A stretch of DNA of 64,000 nucleotides, from contig DATAUV010000132.1 of the NCBI GenBank assembly GCA_036268075.1, forward strand, positions 1 through 64,000, given 5' to 3'. The notes beneath the pieces are model-generated. The model had not been told where the DNA came from. It searched no databases and saw nothing but the letters and a program-made list of their open reading frames with translations. Of this stretch, positions 58,864 to 64,000 are shown piece after piece. A program made the position numbers and the translations under genes. The stretch comes from DATARH01 sp036268075 (GTDB taxonomy: Bacteria; Pseudomonadota; Alphaproteobacteria; ATCC43930; CGMCC-115725). Within the stretch, counting starts at the first letter, position 1, and the number at the start of each line of letters is the position of its first letter.

Positions 58864-59156
58864 CGGCACAGCAGGCCTATCGGTTTCGCGCGCCGTGGAA
58901 CACGGCGATCCACCGTCAACTCATCGGCCTCGCGATCGACCGTGTAGACGACGATATAGGGTAATCCACGAACCACCCATTCCAGGGTACCTCGTGCCTT
59001 CCCAGCGTGGCCGATATAGGGAACGTGGCCGAGCAACTCCGTGCTCTGAATGATGCGCTCGATCACGCGATCGGCCGCGGTCGGGCGGTCCTTAGCGATC
59101 CAAGCGTGTATGTTGTCGAGATCGCGGTAGGCGTCCTCGCGAACAATGACCCTCAT
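58812..59156 (-). CDS. ParE/RelE-type toxin, C-terminus probably frameshifted
   Basis: The first 85 residues are a good ParE/RelE toxin (VIVREDAYRDLDNIHAWIAK, then WVVRGLPYIVVYTV). After DELTV the frame reads DRRVPRRAKPIG and runs about 30 residues into a repeat. In the next frame the DNA instead encodes IAVFHGARNR and then a TAG at 58877-58879, which is the normal ending of the family. One extra base in the run at 58910-58911 would explain this. Either the toxin is defective or the base is an assembly error. The ATG at 59156 overlaps the antitoxin stop (ATGA). Confidence 0.75.
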   Translation of the reverse strand: MRVIVREDAYRDLDNIHAWIAKDRPTAADRVIERIIQSTELLGHVPYIGHAGKARGTLEWVVRGLPYIVVYTVDREADELTVDRRVPRRAKPIGLLCRPHPSRLARHSLPQCGA

Positions 59157-59380
59157 GCCCAACGGGCGGCAAATCGCGCTCGAACTTCTTCCAACGTCAA
59201 AAACTTGGGATCGGGATCGGCGAGGCGGCGCGCGACCTCTGCGACCTGCTCGTCGCTGAAGCTCACATCGCTGGCGTGTTGCTCCTCCATCTCGGTCAGG
59301 ACGCGCGCCGCGTCTTCCTGCCTTTCCGACGGCCAGGTCAGCACGCGGTCAAGCACCGCCTTGAGCTGCTCCACTTTCAT
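59153..59380 (-). CDS. Antitoxin of the ParDE-type pair
   Basis: A 75-residue charged, helical protein starting MKVEQLKAVLDRVLTWPSER, with the typical tail FLTLEEVRARFAARWA. This pattern recurs upstream of RelE/ParE toxins in alphaproteobacteria. It is the first gene of the pair and overlaps the toxin start by 4 bp. It should neutralise the toxin and regulate the operon. Confidence 0.8.
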   Translation of the reverse strand: MKVEQLKAVLDRVLTWPSERQEDAARVLTEMEEQHASDVSFSDEQVAEVARRLADPDPKFLTLEEVRARFAARWA

Positions 59381-59411
59381 GCTCGAACCCTAAGACACCG
59401 TCGCGCACCGA

Positions 59412-60443
59412 TCACGTCCGCACCAACTTCCGGACCCGGTGGTTGTTCGTATCCCCGATCCACACCGCCCCATCGGCCCCGACCACGGCCCCATGCGGCC
59501 GATCGAGTCCCGCCTCGCCGGCCGGCCCGCCATCCCCGCCGCCGCCCTGCCGACCCCCGGCGAGGTTCGTCACCACCATCGTCCGCCGGTCGATCGCCCG
59601 GATCGCGTGGTTCTCGGTATCGACGATCAGCAAATTTCCGTCCCGGTCGATCGCCATCTCCTTCGGCGCGTCGAAAACCGCCGCCAGCGCCGGCCCGCCA
59701 TCGCCCGAGTATCCTCGCGCCGTCGTCCCCGCGATCGTCGAAATCACCCCGCGCCCGTCGACCGCCCGCAGCGAACTCCCCTGCCGCTCCAGGATGTACA
59801 CAAGCCCATCCGCCCCGACCTTGACCGCCCGCGCCCCGAACACCCCGGCAGCCACCGCCGGCCCGCCATCCCCGCTATGCTCAGCCGCCCCGGTCCCGGC
59901 AAATGTCGAGATCACCCCACTCGCCATCTCGATCGCCCGCACCCGGTTATCGGTCACGTCGGTGATGTAGAGCCGCGTCTGCCCCGGATCGAACGCCAAC
60001 CCGTTCGGCTCCGCGAGCCCCGCCGCCACGCCCGGCCCGCCATCGCCCCCATAGGCCGCCTCGCCGGTCCCCGCGATCGTCGTGATGACCCCGGTCGCCG
60101 CATCGACCCGCCGCACCCGCCGGTTCAGCCGGTCGGCGACATACAAATTCCCGCCCCGGTCGAGCACGACGCCGTAAGGCTCGTCGAGCGACGCCCGCAC
60201 CGCCGGCCCGCCATCGCCGCCAAACCCCTTCTCGCCATTCCCCGCGACCGTGGTGATGACCCCGCTCCGCGCATCGACCCGCCGGATGCGGTTGTTGAAC
60301 GTATCCGAGAAAAAGAGATTGCCGCCCCCGTCGAACGCGACATCGAACGGCCCGTTCAAGAGCGCCTCCTCCGCCGGCCCGCCATCGCCGCCAAACCCTT
60401 TTTCGCCGGTCCCGACCGCCGTCGTGATGATCCAACCCGCCAT
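59412..60443 (-). CDS. NHL-repeat beta-propeller protein
   Basis: A 343-residue protein built of about six near-identical repeats of about 55 residues. Each has the pattern GDGGPA, then a strand, an NxLYVAD-like strand and an NRRVRRVDA-like strand, then GVITTVAGTGE. This is an NHL-type six-bladed propeller. No signal peptide is evident. I chose the ATG at 60443, which has GGGAG 8 bp upstream; a GTG at 60473 lies in a dispersed repeat. Enzymatic or binding function cannot be decided. Confidence 0.88.
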   Translation of the reverse strand: MAGWIITTAVGTGEKGFGGDGGPAEEALLNGPFDVAFDGGGNLFFSDTFNNRIRRVDARSGVITTVAGNGEKGFGGDGGPAVRASLDEPYGVVLDRGGNLYVADRLNRRVRRVDAATGVITTIAGTGEAAYGGDGGPGVAAGLAEPNGLAFDPGQTRLYITDVTDNRVRAIEMASGVISTFAGTGAAEHSGDGGPAVAAGVFGARAVKVGADGLVYILERQGSSLRAVDGRGVISTIAGTTARGYSGDGGPALAAVFDAPKEMAIDRDGNLLIVDTENHAIRAIDRRTMVVTNLAGGRQGGGGDGGPAGEAGLDRPHGAVVGADGAVWIGDTNNHRVRKLVRT

Positions 60444-60468
60444 GAGCGGCGCTCCCAAAAGGAAATTC

Positions 60469-60553
60469 TTCACCGCAGAGTACGCGGAGGGACGCTGAGG
60501 TCAGAGAGGATTCGATGCCGTATCCTCGGCGTACCTCCGCGACCTCCACGGTA
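60469..60553. repeat. Dispersed CGCAGAG/CTCCGCG palindromic repeat
   Basis: TTCACCGCAGAGTACGCGGA and its facing CCTCCGCGACCTCCACGG form a hairpin-like element. It is related to the element in the phage head operon at 37010-37078. Confidence 0.7.
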
Positions 60554-60597
60554 AAATTTTGCTAAGCTGGCGCCAGCCACGGCATAGGAGACTCACC

Positions 60598-61053
60598 ATG
60601 CCCGACACGAAACGGCCAAAGCTGGTCGGCATCAACCACGTCGCGATCGAGGTCGCCGACATCGACGAGGCGCTCGCCTGGTATGCCCGCATCTTCGATT
60701 TCACCCTGCGCGGCAAGGGCGAGCGGAACGCCTTTATCGACATGGGCGACCAGTTCATCAACATGACCCGCGTCGCCGAGGCCAAAAACGATGGCGTCGA
60801 GCGCCGCCATATCGGCCTCGTCGTCGACGACCGCAGCACGATCGTCGAGCTCGCCAAGGCCGCCGGCGCCCGCATGGTCGACGGCCCGTTCCTCGATTTC
60901 CTCGACCCCTGGGGCAACCGCCTCGAGATCATCGAGTATTCCAACATCCAGTTCACCAAGGCGCCCGGCGTGATGCGCGGCATGGGCCTCGCCCTCGACA
61001 AGAACGACAAGGCCAAGCAGGAGCTGGCCGAAAAAGGCATGGCGGCGGAATGA
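60598..61053 (+). CDS. VOC family protein
   Basis: A 151-residue vicinal-oxygen-chelate protein. It starts MPDTKRPKLVGINHVAIEVA with the first metal-type His, then LAWYARIFDFTLRG, RRHIGLVVDDR with a second His, and FLDPWGNRLEIIEY with the terminal Glu. Members include glyoxalases, dioxygenases and epimerases. Its stop overlaps the start of the LLM gene (ATGA), so the two are coupled. I chose the ATG at 60598. Confidence 0.9.
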   Translation: MPDTKRPKLVGINHVAIEVADIDEALAWYARIFDFTLRGKGERNAFIDMGDQFINMTRVAEAKNDGVERRHIGLVVDDRSTIVELAKAAGARMVDGPFLDFLDPWGNRLEIIEYSNIQFTKAPGVMRGMGLALDKNDKAKQELAEKGMAAE

Positions 61054-62060
61054 CCAAGATGAAACTCAGCCTCATCGTCCGTGGTCAGCACCCGCCCGGC
61101 GACCCCGCGGGCCACCTAGCCGACGACCTCGACCTCGTCCGCGCCGCCGACCGGCTCGGCTTCGACGGCGTGGTCAAAGGCTCGCATTTCAGCGCCCACC
61201 CGTTCCAATCGGTGCAGCAGATCCCGTTTCTCAGCTACTGCGCCGCGATCGCCCCGCGCCTCCGCATCATCTGCGGGCTCGTATTAGTTCCGCTTCATAA
61301 GCCATTGGAATTGGCCGAGGCGCTGGCGACACTCGACCTGATGTCCGGCGGCCGGCTGGTCTTCGGCGCCGGGATCGGCTACCGCGATGTCGAGTTCAAG
61401 GCGTTCGGCGTGCCGCGCGGCCGCATGGGCGAGCGCTTCGAGGAAACGATCGAAGCGATCAAGCGCCTCTGGACCGAGGAATTCGTCGACATGAAGGGCT
61501 CGCATTTCGAGCTCGACCACGCGACCTGCCCCGTCAAGCCGGTGCAGCAGCCGATGCCCCCCATTTGGATCGGCGCCAACGCCGATATCGCGATCGAGCG
61601 CGCCGCCCGCATCGGCGATTGCTGGTACATCAACCCGCACAACACGCTCGCGACGATCGGGCGCCAGATGGACCTCTACAAGCGCGCCCTGGACGCCGCC
61701 GGCAAACCGTTCCCGAACGAAGTACCGATGCGCCGCGAGGTTTTCGTCGCCAAGAGCCGCGCCGAAGCCATCCGCCTCGCCCAGCCCTACCTCGAAGAAA
61801 AATACCGCGCCTACCGCGCCTGGGGTCAGGACAAGGTGATGCCCGAAGGCGACGATTTCGACCACGAATTCAACGAACTGCTGGAAGACCGCTTCCTCCT
61901 AGGCTCCCCGCGAGAGGTCGCCGACCAGCTCAACCGTCTCAACACAAGGCTAGGCGTCAACCACCTCGTCGCCTCGATCCACTGGCCGGGGATGCCGAAC
62001 AGCCTCGCGCTGGAGCAGTTGCAAATCCTGTCCGAGGAAGTCCGCCCGCTGCTCGCCTAG
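61050..62060 (+). CDS. LLM class flavin-dependent oxidoreductase
   Basis: A 336-residue luciferase-like monooxygenase. It shows AADRLGFDGVVKGSHFSAHP, RLRIICGLVLVPLHKPLELA, GRLVFGAGIGYRDVEFKAFG and, later, PMPPIWIGANADIAIERAARIG. It resembles F420- or FMN-dependent TIGR03617/TIGR03619-type enzymes, but the cofactor is not decided by sequence alone. It is coupled with the VOC protein upstream and convergent with the dioxygenase gene. Confidence 0.9.
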   Translation: MTKMKLSLIVRGQHPPGDPAGHLADDLDLVRAADRLGFDGVVKGSHFSAHPFQSVQQIPFLSYCAAIAPRLRIICGLVLVPLHKPLELAEALATLDLMSGGRLVFGAGIGYRDVEFKAFGVPRGRMGERFEETIEAIKRLWTEEFVDMKGSHFELDHATCPVKPVQQPMPPIWIGANADIAIERAARIGDCWYINPHNTLATIGRQMDLYKRALDAAGKPFPNEVPMRREVFVAKSRAEAIRLAQPYLEEKYRAYRAWGQDKVMPEGDDFDHEFNELLEDRFLLGSPREVADQLNRLNTRLGVNHLVASIHWPGMPNSLALEQLQILSEEVRPLLA

Positions 62061-62063
62061 CGG

Positions 62064-62148
62064 CCCTCACCCGGCCTTCGGCCACCCTCTCCCGCATTGC
62101 GGGAGAGGGTGCCGACCCCGGCGCAAGCCGGGGATCGGCGGGTGAGGG
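62064..62148. repeat. Dispersed CCCTCACCC/GGGTGAGGG inverted repeat, copy 3
   Basis: Exact 9-bp arms (62064-62072 and 62140-62148) enclose a second hairpin with CCCTCTCCCGC / GCGGGAGAGGG arms. It fills the gap between two convergent genes and could end transcription on both strands. Confidence 0.85.
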
Positions 62149-62967
62149 CTATCCGACCGCAATTCCGAAATTCGTATGGCCCGCCCCCGAGGACGGCCCG
62201 TATTCGCCATACTCCGCCCCGCTCAGCCGGGTCGCCCCGTCGAGCGCCCCCAGCATCGAGGCGATGTTCCGCCCGCCCATCTCGGCCGATGTTTCCTTCG
62301 CATACCCATCGAGATACCGCCGCGCCTCGCCGAGCCGGCCATCCTCCAGCATCCCGACAAACTGCCGGTCGAGCGCCTGGTGCTCCGCCGTCGGCCACGC
62401 CGCCGGGTTGCGCACCAGCCGATGCGACAGCGCGGAGCTGGCGACAAACACCACCCGCTTCCCCGACCCCGCCGCCGCGTCCCGCACCGCCTGCCCGACC
62501 CGGTAGCATTCGTCGAGGTCGGCGAGGATGCAGGTGCCCATCGTCACCACCGGGATGCGCTCCTCGGGATCGAGGTATTGCAGCGGCACGAACGTGCCGT
62601 AATCCCATTTGTAATGCGGCGTCTCGTTGCGTCCGGCGAGGAGCCCCCGCCCCTTGATCGCATCGACCAGCGCCGCCCCGAATTCCGGGTCGCCCGGCCG
62701 GTCATAGGGCACGCCGGGGATCAGGTCGGGCAATTCGTCCGACACGCAATTCCCGCAGTGTCGGGCCTGACACGTCACGTACCAGGTGAACGTCGTCACC
62801 CAATGCGCTGACTGCAATACGATCACATCGGGTTCAAGCGCCCGGATCGCGCGGCCGAGCGCGTATTCGCCGCGTATCACCCCATGCAGGAAATCCGGGG
62901 CCTGGGCCTCGATCCCGATCCTCGGCGAGTGCGAGGCGATCGCCGACATCACTAATTTTCCCGCCAT
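62149..62967 (-). CDS. LigB-type class III extradiol dioxygenase
   Basis: A 272-residue protein of the LigB superfamily, which cleaves catechol rings next to the diol with Fe(II). Candidate metal histidines are in IASHSPRIG and LQSAHWVTTF, and a later conserved His/Ser is in ASSALSHRL. The middle (PGVPYDRPGDPEFGAALVDA) matches the family. I chose the ATG at 62967. It belongs to a catabolic group with the flanking monooxygenase and amidohydrolase genes, but the substrate is not known. Confidence 0.85.
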   Translation of the reverse strand: MAGKLVMSAIASHSPRIGIEAQAPDFLHGVIRGEYALGRAIRALEPDVIVLQSAHWVTTFTWYVTCQARHCGNCVSDELPDLIPGVPYDRPGDPEFGAALVDAIKGRGLLAGRNETPHYKWDYGTFVPLQYLDPEERIPVVTMGTCILADLDECYRVGQAVRDAAAGSGKRVVFVASSALSHRLVRNPAAWPTAEHQALDRQFVGMLEDGRLGEARRYLDGYAKETSAEMGGRNIASMLGALDGATRLSGAEYGEYGPSSGAGHTNFGIAVG

Positions 62968-63003
62968 CGCGCTGCCCTTCCGGTCCGTGACACCTACCTT
63001 AAT

Positions 63004-63085
63004 CGTCATCCCGGCGAAGGCCGGGACTCACGGTTCAAACGCACTAGGGCCGGAGGAGTGGGTCCCGGCCTTCGCCGGGATGACG
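63004..63085. repeat. Dispersed CCCGGCGAAGGCCGGG palindromic repeat, copy 2
   Basis: CGTCATCCCGGCGAAGGCCG (left) and its complement CGGCCTTCGCCGGGATGACG (right) form a nearly perfect hairpin. Copy 1 lies in the phage head operon at 38656-38738. Confidence 0.9.
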
Positions 63086-63096
63086 GATTGGAGAGG

Positions 63097-64000
63097 TCAC
63101 GCCGCCAGCCGTCCCTTTAGCACTTGCCCCCCGTGCTGCCCGCTCGCCTGCCCGTCCTCGATCGCGACGACCCCATTCACCACCGTCGCCTTGATCCCGT
63201 CCGCCTTCTGCACCAGACGCCGCGCCCCGCCGGGCAGATCGCGCTCGACGGTCGGCAGTTGCGGCTTGACCTTGTCGGCGTCGAACACGACCAGATCGGC
63301 CGCATACCCGGTCCGCACCAGCCCGCGGTCCGGCAATTCCCACGCCGAGGCGTTGTCGAAGGTCAGCATCCGCACGGCCTGTTCGAGCGAAAACGCCTCC
63401 TTCGCCCGCACCCAATAACTCAAGAGGTGCGTCTGCAATGACGACCCCATCTCCTGGCACACATGCGCGCCGGAATCGGAGAAAGTCGCCAGCGTCCGCG
63501 GGTGCTGCAAAATCCCGAGCACGTCGGCCGGCGACTCGTTGACGATCGGCTGCACGAACATGCGGTTGTCGTTTTCTAGCGCGAGGTCGAGAATTACCTC
63601 GACCGGATGCTTGTTCTGCCGCCGCGACAACTCCCCGACGCTCGGGTCGTCCCAGTTCACGTCGAGCATCGGAAAGAGGTTGTCGTAATTCGGCTTCCGC
63701 GGGTCGGTGGTCGCCGCGCCGCCGCCCTGCAATTCCGACGAGCGCGGCTTCATCTGCGCCTCCTCGGCGATCAGCCGCGCCCGAACCTCGGGGTCGCGCA
63801 GCCGCGCCTTCTGCTCTTCGAGCGGCAGCGCCCGCACCGCCTTCCAAGCCGGCAGCACGTCGAACGGCAGATATGACCGCAGCGAAAACACCGCGTTGAT
63901 CGACCGCGTCGTCGCCTGCCCGTACATCCGCCCGCCCGCCGCGACGGTCTCGTCCATGTGGTTAAGCTGGAAATCCCATTTGTTCGGCTCGTGCCCCTGC
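63097..64000 (-). CDS. Amidohydrolase / D-aminoacylase family protein (partial, C-terminal part)
   Basis: About 300 residues, continuing off the right edge; the ATG at 63957 is internal. The visible part (GHEPNKWDFQLNHMDE, then MYGQATTRSINAVFSLR, FSDSGAHVCQEMG, and TFDNASAWELPDRGLVRTGY) fits the D-aminoacylase/N-acyl-D-amino-acid deacylase branch of the amidohydrolases, where the SDSGAH-type Asp is a catalytic or metal residue. It ends with the usual ADLVVFDADK strand. Its neighbours suggest degradation of an amide-containing compound. Confidence 0.85.
   Translation of the reverse strand, partial: QGHEPNKWDFQLNHMDETVAAGGRMYGQATTRSINAVFSLRSYLPFDVLPAWKAVRALPLEEQKARLRDPEVRARLIAEEAQMKPRSSELQGGGAATTDPRKPNYDNLFPMLDVNWDDPSVGELSRRQNKHPVEVILDLALENDNRMFVQPIVNESPADVLGILQHPRTLATFSDSGAHVCQEMGSSLQTHLLSYWVRAKEAFSLEQAVRMLTFDNASAWELPDRGLVRTGYAADLVVFDADKVKPQLPTVERDLPGGARRLVQKADGIKATVVNGVVAIEDGQASGQHGGQVLKGRLAA

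Overview
The window is 64 kb of GC-rich chromosome from an alphaproteobacterium. The grounds are the envelope and fatty-acid gene neighbourhood (lptF-lptG-lptD-surA-pdxA-rsmA and fabD-fabG-acpP-fabF), a 41-residue protein resembling the alphaproteobacterial aa3-oxidase subunit IV, and tail genes of the type seen in alphaproteobacterial gene transfer agents (GTAs). I cannot fix the family from sequence alone. The many luciferase-like monooxygenases, the VOC protein and the ring-cleavage dioxygenase would suit a soil bacterium. No rRNA, tRNA or CRISPR array was recognised.

Region 1 (1-21.3 kb) is housekeeping. In order: CDP-alcohol phosphatidyltransferase (cut by the window edge), DUF2066, purN, an oxidase subunit IV-like peptide, ndk, a DUF4258/MqsA-like toxin-antitoxin pair, holC-pepA, and the lipopolysaccharide transport and outer-membrane biogenesis run lptF-lptG-lptD-surA-pdxA-rsmA. 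On the other strand lie gmk-yicC-type RNase-mltG-fabF-acpP-[unknown insert]-fabG-fabD. An Abi/HEPN gene (21.8-22.4 kb) follows.

Region 2 (22.4-48.2 kb) is a phage-derived block. Its structural genes are all on the minus strand and read from a divergent control region at 47.4-47.5 kb (S24 repressor on plus, small Cys-rich and DUF6456 genes on minus). The order is terminase, signal-peptide tailspike, portal, protease, capsid, connectors, tail tube, chaperones, tape measure, DUF2460, DUF2163, NlpC/P60, split central tail protein, fibres, lysis genes. From portal to tail hub this closely follows the order in the Rhodobacter capsulatus GTA. No integrase or replication gene is visible. A lower-GC plus-strand cargo pair (sulfotransferase; glycosyltransferase-FkbM methyltransferase fusion) sits between the fibre and lysis genes. 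Two dispersed palindromic repeat families with copies elsewhere in the window have entered the head operon.

Region 3 (48.3-64 kb) is accessory. It holds an MBL-fold hydrolase, a stand-alone receiver protein, and a pair of secreted proteins that share a cysteine-ended module. Next come an NTF2-like protein, a nitroreductase, two luciferase-like monooxygenases, an alpha/beta hydrolase and HigBA with twin operators. A ParDE-type pair whose toxin looks frameshifted, an NHL propeller, a VOC protein, a LigB-type dioxygenase and an amidohydrolase cut by the window edge complete the region. The cluster at 60.6-64 kb looks like part of a catabolic island for an unidentified aromatic or amide compound. 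Short palindromic repeats occupy many of the gaps.
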